Translations under genes and position numbers: made by a program
From: Limnohabitans sp.
GTDB lineage: Bacteria > Pseudomonadota > Gammaproteobacteria > Burkholderiales > Burkholderiaceae_C
Reading direction: 5' to 3'
Length of the DNA stretch: 7,292 nt
NCBI GenBank assembly: GCA_009693225.1
Contig: SHXP01000115.1
Span: forward strand, 1 to 7,292
Shown here: positions 1-5,636 of the stretch, piece after piece
Numbering within the stretch: position 1 is the first letter of the stretch
Layout of the letters: the number at the start of each line of letters is the position of its first letter
Notes under the pieces: generated by a model
The model's input: the letters and a program-made list of their open reading frames with translations, nothing else
Database searches by the model: none
What the model was told of the DNA's origin: nothing

Positions 1-142
1 GCGCCCGATGAAAGACATCAATGACTGGGAAATTAAAATGATCGAAGATCGGTTGAATAACCGCCCCCGCAAACGATTGGGGTTTAAAACGCCCGCAGAG
101 GTGTTTCATCAATCGTTATCCCGTGTTGCACTTCGTGCTTGA
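1..142 (+). CDS. IS30-family transposase, C-terminal end (5' part outside window)
   Basis: The reading frame is open from the left edge (codons in phase from base 2) to TGA at 140-142, giving about 46 residues. It contains IEDRLNNRPRKRLGFKTPAE, the hallmark C-terminal segment of IS30-family DDE transposases, and ends in VALRA. The family cuts and pastes its element through a DDE catalytic core; that core and the N-terminal helix-turn-helix lie to the left and cannot be seen. The gene points toward rpoH and ends 138 bp before it. Whether the transposase is intact cannot be judged from this fragment. No base or codon oddity shows in so short a piece. Confidence 0.9.
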   Translation, partial: RPMKDINDWEIKMIEDRLNNRPRKRLGFKTPAEVFHQSLSRVALRA

Positions 143-148
143 ATCCGC
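125..148 (+). repeat. Probable right terminal inverted repeat of the IS30-like element
   Basis: In IS30-family elements the last codons of the transposase commonly run into the right terminal repeat, giving the VALR-type ending. The bases from GTTGCACTT through GAATCCGC fit that pattern as I remember it. It also contains a small inner palindrome, GCAC-TTC-GTGC (128-138). The matching left repeat and any target duplication are outside the window, so the exact outer boundary (about 148-150) is an inference. Confidence 0.5.
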
Positions 149-218
149 TTAATTTAAACTTAAATACTAATCAAAAAAATATAGTCAAACAGTATTCACA
201 GGCCTTGACCGGGATCAA

Positions 219-245
219 TTAGCACTCTTGCGCCATGAGTGCTAA
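219..245 (+). promoter_or_regulatory. CIRCE operator (HrcA binding site) upstream of rpoH
   Basis: TTAGCACTC (219-227), a 9-base spacer (228-236) and GAGTGCTAA (237-245) match the canonical CIRCE consensus TTAGCACTC-N9-GAGTGCTAA with no mismatch. CIRCE is the operator of the heat-shock repressor HrcA. It ends 35 bp before the rpoH start codon and overlaps the best promoter candidate, so HrcA would be expected to repress rpoH. The identity of the site is read directly; repression is inferred. Confidence 0.95.
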
Positions 246-248
246 AAT
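219..248 (+). promoter_or_regulatory. Candidate sigma-70-type promoter for rpoH, embedded in CIRCE
   Basis: TAAAAT at 243-248 resembles a -10 box (5 of 6 to TATAAT), with TTAGCA at 219-224 as a 4-of-6 -35 box and an 18-bp spacer. Both hexamers overlap the CIRCE half-sites, the geometry expected for repression by occlusion. The start point would be near 254-256, giving a leader of about 25 nt. A further -10-like TATAGT at 180-185 has no good -35 partner. Assigned by eye; moderate to low certainty. Confidence 0.45.
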
Positions 249-251
249 AGA

Positions 252-271
252 CTTGTCGCTCGTACGACGAG
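252..271 (+). promoter_or_regulatory. Possible SD-masking hairpin in the rpoH leader
   Basis: CTTGTCG (252-258) can pair with CGACGAG (265-271), seven base pairs including one G-U, around the six-base loop CTCGTA. The 3' arm covers the first three bases of the rpoH Shine-Dalgarno sequence GAGGA (269-273). That resembles a short RNA thermometer. If transcription starts at about 254-256 the 5' arm would be clipped, so the hairpin needs an upstream start. A competing fold pairs CTCGT (259-263) with ACGAG (267-271). Confidence 0.3.
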
Positions 272-280
272 GAAAATTAC

Positions 281-1225
281 ATGACTTCTCTTGCTGTTTC
301 AGTCCCTTTCAGCGCCCCTTTGGCAGCCAATCCATGGGCGGTTTTGCCGCCTTTAGGAAACCTGGGTGCTTATATTTCTGCGGTCAATCGCCTGCCCATG
401 CTGACGCTTGAACAGGAGCAGGAATTCGCTAAAAAACTGAAAGAAAACAATGACTTGGAAGCTGCCGGGAAACTTATTTTGTCGCATTTGCGACTGGTTG
501 TATCCATTTCACGACAATATGCCGGTTACGGCTTGCCTCACGCCGATTTGATTCAGGAAGGCAACGTGGGTTTGATGAAAGCCGTCAAACGCTTTGACCC
601 TGAACACGGTGTGCGTCTGGTCAGTTACGCCATGCATTGGATCAAGGCGGAGATTCACGAATACATCATCAAAAACTGGCGCATGGTCAAGCTTGCCACC
701 ACCAAGGCACAGCGCAAACTCTTTTTCAACTTGCGTTCCATGAAGCAGGGTTTTCGCGCCGATGCCGGCCAAGACCATGATGCTGCTTTGAAAAACACAT
801 TGAGCGAAGCACAGATTGACAGTGTGGCCAAACAGCTCAGCGTCAAACGCGAGGAAGTCATAGAGATGGAATCACGCATGGCCGGTGGCGATGTCCTGCT
901 AGACCCTACCTCAGTTGATGACGGTGAAGAAGCTTTCGGTCCGATTGCCTACCTGTCGGACACGCACCATGAACCGACGGCAATGATTGAGGCGCATCAG
1001 CGCGACATGATGTCCAGTGACGGCATCACTCAGGCTTTGGCTGTGCTGGACGACCGCAGTCGCCGCATTGTGGAAGAGCGCTGGCTCAAGGTGAACGATG
1101 ACAACTCCGGCGGCATGACGCTGCACGAACTCGCGGCAGAGTACGGCGTCAGCGCAGAACGCATACGCCAGATTGAAGTGGCCGCCATGAAAAAAATGAA
1201 AACGGCCTTGCTGGAATACGCCTGA
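281..1225 (+). CDS. rpoH: RNA polymerase heat-shock sigma factor RpoH (sigma-32)
   Basis: This 314-residue protein directs RNA polymerase to heat-shock promoters (chaperones, proteases). Region 1.2 starts near residue 28 (NLGAYISAVNRLPML). Region 2 (about 60-135) carries LILSHLRLVV, YAGYGLPHADLIQEGN and HWIKAEIHEYI. The RpoH box QRKLFFNLR at 144-152, specific to sigma-32 rather than RpoD or RpoS, settles the assignment. Region 4.2 (about 279-305) has a helix-turn-helix with YGVSAERIRQIE. The E. coli protein is about 284 residues; the extra length is mainly an N-terminal extension of about 15 residues, region 3 and a longer linker before region 4. The ATG at 281 has GAGGA at 269-273, seven bases upstream. 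It is transcribed alone, behind CIRCE, and convergent with sco1. It appears intact. Confidence 0.98.
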   Translation: MTSLAVSVPFSAPLAANPWAVLPPLGNLGAYISAVNRLPMLTLEQEQEFAKKLKENNDLEAAGKLILSHLRLVVSISRQYAGYGLPHADLIQEGNVGLMKAVKRFDPEHGVRLVSYAMHWIKAEIHEYIIKNWRMVKLATTKAQRKLFFNLRSMKQGFRADAGQDHDAALKNTLSEAQIDSVAKQLSVKREEVIEMESRMAGGDVLLDPTSVDDGEEAFGPIAYLSDTHHEPTAMIEAHQRDMMSSDGITQALAVLDDRSRRIVEERWLKVNDDNSGGMTLHELAAEYGVSAERIRQIEVAAMKKMKTALLEYA

Positions 1226-1247
1226 TTCAAGCCGCGCTTTCGCATCC

Positions 1248-1281
1248 CCGCTTGCAGGCCAAAGCCTCAAGCGGTTTTTTT
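1248..1281 (+). terminator. Rho-independent terminator of rpoH
   Basis: CCGCTT (1248-1253) pairs with AAGCGG (1269-1274), and AGGC/GCCT (1256-1259 with 1264-1267) extends the stem around a CAAA loop. Seven T residues follow at 1275-1281. It begins 22 bp after the rpoH stop. The T-run includes part of the sco1 stop codon (1280-1282, opposite strand). No T-run follows the hairpin on the - strand, so it should act only for rpoH. Confidence 0.9.
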
Positions 1282-1858
1282 ATTTCAGCAACTGCGAAAT
1301 ATCAGCGGCCATGGCCACCGGCCCGATGCCGTAACGCGCATACAAACGCAGCCTGCCGCTGGTGTCATACACATAAGTGACAGCACTGTGGTCCATGGTG
1401 TAACTGCCTGCATTGGCAGTCGGTACTTTTTTGAAATAGATCTTGAAGTTTTTCGCAAGAGCGGGCAATTCCTGCAGCTGAGGAATCAAGGCCAGGAACG
1501 AAGGATCGAAGTTGGCCATATAGGCTTTGAGCAATTCGGGGGTGTCTCTTTCCGGGTCCAGGGTGATGAACACGGCTTGAAGCGCATTTCCCTTGTCGGC
1601 AAGCGTCTTTTTCACTTGCACCCATTCATTCAAAGTGGTCGGGCAAAAATCAGGACATTGGGTGTAACCGAAAAAAACCACGACCACCTTGCCCTTGAAA
1701 TCCGCCAGCGTGCGTTTTTGCCCGTTCTGGTCCGGTAATTCGAAACCCAAGGCGTAATCTGCGCCGGTCAAATCAATGGCATTGAACACCCGTTTTTCAG
1801 GCGTGCATGCCGTCAACACAGCCATGAACAGGCAAAGATAAAAACGCCAATAAGTCAT
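1280..1858 (-). CDS. Sco1/SenC-family copper chaperone lipoprotein
   Basis: A 192-residue Sco1/SenC (PrrC) family protein, which delivers copper to, or reduces, the CuA site of cytochrome c oxidase subunit II in the periplasm. The N-terminus is a lipoprotein signal with lipobox LTAC, so Cys18 is the predicted lipidated residue. A thioredoxin fold follows. It carries the copper-binding motif C68-P-D-F-C72 within GYTQCPDFCP, the FITLDPERDTP segment (about 97-107) and the conserved His157 in MDHSAVTYVYD, completing the C-C-H copper site. ATG at 1858 has AGGA about eight bases upstream and sits 2 bp after the ctaB stop, making it the last gene of the operon. No terminator is visible after it on its own strand. 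Length is normal for the family and all key residues are present. Confidence 0.96.
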   Translation of the reverse strand: MTYWRFYLCLFMAVLTACTPEKRVFNAIDLTGADYALGFELPDQNGQKRTLADFKGKVVVVFFGYTQCPDFCPTTLNEWVQVKKTLADKGNALQAVFITLDPERDTPELLKAYMANFDPSFLALIPQLQELPALAKNFKIYFKKVPTANAGSYTMDHSAVTYVYDTSGRLRLYARYGIGPVAMAADISQLLK

Positions 1859-1860
1859 CT

Positions 1861-2760
1861 TCAGCTTCCTGGGATGTAATGATCAATCAGGAATGCAGCA
1901 AACAGCAAACTCAGATGCGCTAATGAAAACTTGAATGTCTTGCGGGCCAGTTCATCTGAATACTGACGCCACAGAGCCCAGCCATACCAGCAGAACATCA
2001 GACTCAGAATCAAAGCGCTGCCCAGGTAAAACCAGCCGCTCATGCGGTAGATAAAGGGCATCATACAGGCCGCCAGCAAAACAAATGTGTAGAGCAGTAT
2101 TTGCAATCGCGTGAACTCGTTGCCGTGCGTGACAGGCAACATGGGTAAACCCGATTTGCGGTAATCCTCGACCCTGTACAAGGCCAGCGCCCAGAAATGC
2201 GGCGGCGTCCACAGGAAAATAATCAGAAACAAAATCAGCGCCTCAGGCCCGACCTCTCCAGTCATGGCGGCCCAGCCCAGCACCGGCGGCATGGCGCCTG
2301 AGGCACCGCCGATGACGATGTTTTGCGGCGTCAAGGGTTTGAGAATCACGGTGTAAATCACGGCGTAGCCGACAAAAGTGGCAAAGGTCAGCCACATGGT
2401 CAATGGATTCACCCAGACATACAAAATCAATGAGCCCATTACGCACAGTACGGCAGAAAAAAGCAGTGTGTCGCGGTCGGTGAGTTCCCCCTTTGCAGTG
2501 GGACGCCAGGAAGTGCGTTTCATGCGTGCATCTATCGCCTGCTCCACGATGCAATTGAAAGCGGCGGCGGCACCTGACACCAGCCAGATGCCCACGCAGG
2601 CGATGGCTGCAAGTTGGATATCTGCCAGAGCGGGTACACCCGGCACAGCTAGCACCATGCCAATGAGTGCGCAAAACACAATCAGCTGAATCACTCTTGG
2701 CTTGGTCAAAGCATTGAACTGCTGCCAACGCAAAGGCAGATAGTGGGATAGCTTTTTCAT
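1861..2760 (-). CDS. ctaB: Heme O synthase (protoheme IX farnesyltransferase)
   Basis: CtaB (Cox10/CyoE), an integral membrane prenyltransferase of the UbiA superfamily, adds a farnesyl group to heme B to give heme O, the precursor of heme A. It has 299 residues, full length for the family. The aspartate-containing allylic-diphosphate motif is N69-C-I-V-E-Q-A-I-D77-A-R-M-K-R-T. The second conserved loop (about 136-163) includes TPQNIVIGGASGAMPPVLGW. The heme-associated motif WTPPHFWALAL spans 184-194, followed by YRVEDY and GLPMLPV. About eight or nine hydrophobic helices are visible. Its ATG overlaps the ctaA stop by four bases (ATGA, 2757-2760) without a good Shine-Dalgarno, so translational coupling to ctaA is likely. 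Product and substrate channelling with CtaA fit this pairing. Confidence 0.97.
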   Translation of the reverse strand: MKKLSHYLPLRWQQFNALTKPRVIQLIVFCALIGMVLAVPGVPALADIQLAAIACVGIWLVSGAAAAFNCIVEQAIDARMKRTSWRPTAKGELTDRDTLLFSAVLCVMGSLILYVWVNPLTMWLTFATFVGYAVIYTVILKPLTPQNIVIGGASGAMPPVLGWAAMTGEVGPEALILFLIIFLWTPPHFWALALYRVEDYRKSGLPMLPVTHGNEFTRLQILLYTFVLLAACMMPFIYRMSGWFYLGSALILSLMFCWYGWALWRQYSDELARKTFKFSLAHLSLLFAAFLIDHYIPGS

Positions 2761-3890
2761 AGCATGTATCTGTGAAATGTGGCAGCAATACGATCGGAAC
2801 GCCGCGCCCGGGTGCTAGCCAGCGTCCATGTCAGCAACAGCAATAATGCGGCCGCAGTACCCGTGTGCAATAAAGCGGCCAGCATGGGCCAGCCGAGAAC
2901 AGCATTGGATATACCGGTAGCGAATTGCAGCAGCAACAAAAACACCAGCAGCCTGCCCGGATTTTGTAACCCGGACTGATACCACCCGACAGCGACAACC
3001 AACAGTAAAAACGCCGGTATGAGCGCGTGCCAACGGTGAACCATGTGTATGGCAGTCAAAGCCTGGAATGGCAAGGCCTGACCGTCTGCATCCAGCCCGA
3101 GGCCGCGCCATAACTCAAAGGCCTTGTCCATGTTCATTTCCGGCCACCAACTGTTCTGACACATCGGGTAGGTATCACAGGCCAGCACTGCGTAGTTACT
3201 GCTGACCCATGCGCCCAAACCTACTTGAAACAGAAGACTCAGGAAACTGATAACACCCAGCACATACAACCAAACCGGCACAGGGTGTTGCGGATTCTGT
3301 GTGTTGTCATGGCGTTGACGGACGAGTTGAATCATCAACAGTACCAGCAGCAACATGCCGCCGATCAAGTGAAGGCTGACAATCAAGGGGAACAGTTTCA
3401 TGGTCACGGTGAAAGCACCGAAGGCCCCCTGCACACAAACCCACACCAGGGTCAGCGAAGGCCAGACCCACAGGCTTCTCTCAGTACGCCAGGAAAAAGC
3501 TGCCGATGTCAAAATCAAAATACCTACCAGCATGGCAAGATAGCGGTGAATCATTTCAATCCAGGATTTTTTCAAAGTGACTGGACCGGTGGGCATGGCT
3601 GACTGGGCTGCATCAATGGCCGCAGAAGCGCCCAACGGACTCGCGTGCCCGTAACAACCCGGCCAGTCAGGACATCCCAGCCCGGAATCGGTCAATCGCG
3701 TAAATGCGCCGAACACCACCAGATCAAAGGTCAGAAACAAGGTGATCAAGGTCAAATGCCGTATGCGCAGTGTCACCTGGCTGTGTCTGTTTTTCAACCA
3801 GACCCAAGTCAAAGGGGCAACCGCCAACAGCACTGCTAAAGCAAGCAGTTGCAACAAAGGCCCAGTGTTGAACAGAGGAATTTCAACCAT
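2757..3890 (-). CDS. ctaA: Heme A synthase (Cox15/CtaA family)
   Basis: CtaA converts heme O to heme A by oxidising a methyl group, for insertion into cytochrome oxidase subunit I. From the chosen ATG it has 377 residues and about eight membrane helices in two related halves. Conserved histidines sit in EMIHRYLAML (His115), VSLHLIGG (His174), IHMVHRWHALIP (His285 and His288) and LLHTGTA (His342). The N-terminal half has GCPDWPGC (Cys73, Cys79) and the C-terminal half has ACDTYPMC (Cys238, Cys244), the two cysteine pairs seen in many bacterial CtaA proteins. The frame is open upstream to a TTG at 3947, but that would overlap the preceding gene by 52 bp. The ATG at 3890 begins five bases after that gene's stop and starts directly at the first helix. 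Its Shine-Dalgarno is weak, suggesting coupling. Confidence 0.95.
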   Translation of the reverse strand: MVEIPLFNTGPLLQLLALAVLLAVAPLTWVWLKNRHSQVTLRIRHLTLITLFLTFDLVVFGAFTRLTDSGLGCPDWPGCYGHASPLGASAAIDAAQSAMPTGPVTLKKSWIEMIHRYLAMLVGILILTSAAFSWRTERSLWVWPSLTLVWVCVQGAFGAFTVTMKLFPLIVSLHLIGGMLLLVLLMIQLVRQRHDNTQNPQHPVPVWLYVLGVISFLSLLFQVGLGAWVSSNYAVLACDTYPMCQNSWWPEMNMDKAFELWRGLGLDADGQALPFQALTAIHMVHRWHALIPAFLLLVVAVGWYQSGLQNPGRLLVFLLLLQFATGISNAVLGWPMLAALLHTGTAAALLLLLTWTLASTRARRSDRIAATFHRYML

Positions 3891-3895
3891 ATGAT

Positions 3896-4591
3896 TTAAC
3901 GACCCGGTAAATCCCAGGACACGGAAGCACGCAGTAATCGCTCCCAATCCTTTTTCAAAAAGCCGGCTTGTTCAATGCTCAGTCCGGCGGGGAAACGCAT
4001 CATCCAATCGCCACGCGGATCGACCAGGTACAAATGTTCATGCAAAGCATGACCGGGTGCAGGTTCCAGCCATGAGGCCAATTGTGAGTGAGGTATCCGC
4101 AAAATAACAGCGTCTGTCATGCCTGACTTCAATTCGGCAGAGACGGGCTCGTCATCAGTGATCAGCCAGACACAGTCGGTACGGTCTTTCTCACGCCCCA
4201 GAGAAGCGCAGATCTGCCGCTGGAACAATAAAGTTTTCTGGCAATCAGAGGTACAAGCACCAGAGGACACGCTGATCAACAGCCACTGTCCTTTGAGACT
4301 TTGCATGTCGAAGGTCTTACCATCCAGCGAAGCGGCCTGGATGGATGGAATGGCTTTGACAGGCTGAATCAGCTCACCGAAATTGCGCGAAGACTGCGGT
4401 CTGATGACATAGTAGGTGAGGTAAGAAGCGAGCACCGGTGCAGCGCATACCAGCATCACGAACAGCATGCGCAATCGTCCGCCGGCGGTGCGACGAGCGT
4501 CCGCATCTGCAGCCGATAAAGGATCGGGCAAGTCATAAATAGTCAAGCCGAGTGCTTGTGGCAAAGAATTTTCTTTATTTTTTTCCGGCAT
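3896..4591 (-). CDS. Sco-like thioredoxin-fold membrane protein (oxidase assembly candidate)
   Basis: A 231-residue protein with no gene symbol I recognise. Residues 1-38 are hydrophilic. One membrane helix follows (about 41-63), so the rest is probably periplasmic. From about 82 the protein looks like a diverged thioredoxin/Sco domain: SLDGKTFDMQSLKGQWLLI, then Cys113-T-S-D-Cys117 in the place of the Sco CxxxC, and HALHEHLYLVDPRGDWMMRFP (181-201), which parallels the Sco His-plus-strand region. His181, His184 and His186 are candidates for the third copper ligand. Additional cysteines are Cys128 and Cys140. It overlaps surf1 by 17 bp and is followed closely by ctaA. This position between surf1 and ctaA is, as I recall, typical of betaproteobacterial cox clusters. 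A role in copper or disulfide handling during oxidase assembly is inferred. Confidence 0.8.
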   Translation of the reverse strand: MPEKNKENSLPQALGLTIYDLPDPLSAADADARRTAGGRLRMLFVMLVCAAPVLASYLTYYVIRPQSSRNFGELIQPVKAIPSIQAASLDGKTFDMQSLKGQWLLISVSSGACTSDCQKTLLFQRQICASLGREKDRTDCVWLITDDEPVSAELKSGMTDAVILRIPHSQLASWLEPAPGHALHEHLYLVDPRGDWMMRFPAGLSIEQAGFLKKDWERLLRASVSWDLPGR

Positions 4592-5339
4592 GACGCGGAG
4601 GCCTTATCCATTGAAACCATACATAAAGCAGCGTGATTAATCCGCTCAAGGCAAACCATTGCAAAGCATACGCTTTATTTTTATCAGCACTGGCAGCTAC
4701 AACCAGCCAATCACGTCGCAATCCATCACTGTCAGAGTCGGTTTGAACCACCACGGCACTGACCTTGTCAGGCGCCATATCTTGCATTTGATGCATGTCC
4801 AGGTTTGCCTGAATCCTCAATCCGGACGCTGTCACACGGGGCGCCAGTTGTTTCAACTCATCCATATGAGACAAAGGTCCCGAGATTCTGCCGTTGATGA
4901 CGATATCACCTTGAGGCGCATCAACCGCCGCAGCTTTGTCTGAATGAACCGGATCGCGAACCACCCAGCCTCTTTGTACCCAGATCACCTGACCCTGCGT
5001 CCAGCGCAACGGCGTCAGTACCCAGAAGCCCGACTGTCCCTGGTGCACACGGTTATCCAGATAAACAGTTTTATCAGTCAACCAGTTTCCCTGAAGCACC
5101 ACCCGCCTTTGCAGCGATTGCCACAGAGTCGGGTCTTGCAGCAATTCTTCCCCGCGTAATGCAGGCAAGGCAGATTGAACATCGATGTCATGCTGCAGCG
5201 TCAGCTTTTCCTGTGCCCTGGACAATTGCCATAACCCCAGACGGGCAGTCAGCAGAGCAAACACCACGGCCGCTAGAAACACCAGCGTGCGCGGCCAAAA
5301 CCCTTGTTTGCTTGATAGTAATGTTGAAGAGGAATTCAC
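4575..5339 (-). CDS. SURF1-family cytochrome oxidase assembly protein
   Basis: A 254-residue SURF1 (Shy1) family protein, which helps maturation of heme a/a3 in subunit I. The topology is typical. One N-terminal helix (about 15-35) leads into the signature LGLWQLSRAQEK (34-45). A large periplasmic domain follows with VYLDNR (92-97), GFWVLTPL and VQRGWVVRDP (121-130). A C-terminal helix begins in AYALQWFALSG (223-233). The start codon is GTG at 5339, with no convincing Shine-Dalgarno; the frame has no ATG nearby, and the next GTG lies inside the first helix. It heads the tight run surf1, Sco-like, ctaA, ctaB, sco1 and is divergent from the DUF2909 gene with 15 bp between start codons. Its promoter, if it has its own, must lie inside that neighbour. 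Family certain; exact start less so. Confidence 0.93.
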   Translation of the reverse strand: MNSSSTLLSSKQGFWPRTLVFLAAVVFALLTARLGLWQLSRAQEKLTLQHDIDVQSALPALRGEELLQDPTLWQSLQRRVVLQGNWLTDKTVYLDNRVHQGQSGFWVLTPLRWTQGQVIWVQRGWVVRDPVHSDKAAAVDAPQGDIVINGRISGPLSHMDELKQLAPRVTASGLRIQANLDMHQMQDMAPDKVSAVVVQTDSDSDGLRRDWLVVAASADKNKAYALQWFALSGLITLLYVWFQWIRPPRHAGKK

Positions 5340-5354
5340 AGGATAATAGACATC

Positions 5355-5579
5355 ATGAACATTCTGATCGCTGTTGCATTTCTGTGCATTCTTGCTACAT
5401 TGTCCACTGCATTTTTTTTCATGATGCGAGGAGATACCGAAGGCGCTCCCAAATCCAGTCGTATGATGCGGGCACTGGCTTTCAGAGTCGGTGTCTCCAT
5501 TGTCTTGTTCATATGCATTCTACTATCCTGGAAGCTGGACTGGTTGCAGCCCACAGGTATTCCCCTGACACCTGTGTGA
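5355..5579 (+). CDS. DUF2909 small twin-transmembrane protein
   Basis: A 74-residue protein with two predicted membrane helices (about 3-23 and 42-58) separated by a short charged loop (RGDTEGAPKSSR). The second helix is preceded by MRALAFRVGVS, a pattern I recognise as DUF2909, found beside surf1 and coxC in betaproteobacteria. Its function is unknown; the location suggests a link to cytochrome oxidase biogenesis. It is the only + strand gene within the oxidase cluster. ATG at 5355 has AGGA at 5340-5343, eleven bases upstream, which is rather distant. The promoter would have to lie in the first codons of surf1. The reading frame also overlaps a 72-codon - strand frame, which I consider non-coding. 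Confidence 0.85.
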   Translation: MNILIAVAFLCILATLSTAFFFMMRGDTEGAPKSSRMMRALAFRVGVSIVLFICILLSWKLDWLQPTGIPLTPV

Positions 5580-5598
5580 TTTTCCAGGCGATTGAAAT

Positions 5599-5636
5599 AA
5601 AAAGGCCTTTTTTCATCTGACTCCGTTCAGAGTCAG
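5599..5636. terminator. Possible two-way terminator between DUF2909 and coxC
   Basis: Two structures sit in the 53-bp gap and the end of coxC. One is a loopless palindrome, AAAAAGGCCTTTTT (5599-5612, with one more T). The other is a hairpin, CTGACTC (5617-5623) with GAGTCAG (5630-5636) around six bases, which covers the coxC stop. Read on the - strand, the hairpin precedes the A/T-rich palindrome at a short distance. Read on the + strand, the palindrome gives a weak stem with a T-run. Neither is a textbook terminator, but convergent ends make the role plausible. Confidence 0.4.

Noticed and set aside
204..236. Sigma-32-type promoter (CTTGACC with CGCCAT) or TTGACC as a -35 box for rpoH
   Set aside because: The spacing of about 20 bp is too long for a sigma-32 promoter, and no -10 box lies 16-18 bp after TTGACC.
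911..1270. A - strand frame of about 119 codons opposite the end of rpoH
   Set aside because: It lies opposite the conserved region 4 of rpoH and across its terminator, with no recognisable motif.
2243..2788. A - strand frame of about 181 codons overlapping ctaB
   Set aside because: It is rich in Cys, His and Arg with no family resemblance, and is out of frame with the certain ctaB gene on the same strand.
3891..3947. Longer ctaA beginning upstream at 3947
   Set aside because: The start would be TTG, it would overlap the preceding gene by 52 bp, and the extra 19 residues are not typical of CtaA. The ATG at 3890 fits better.
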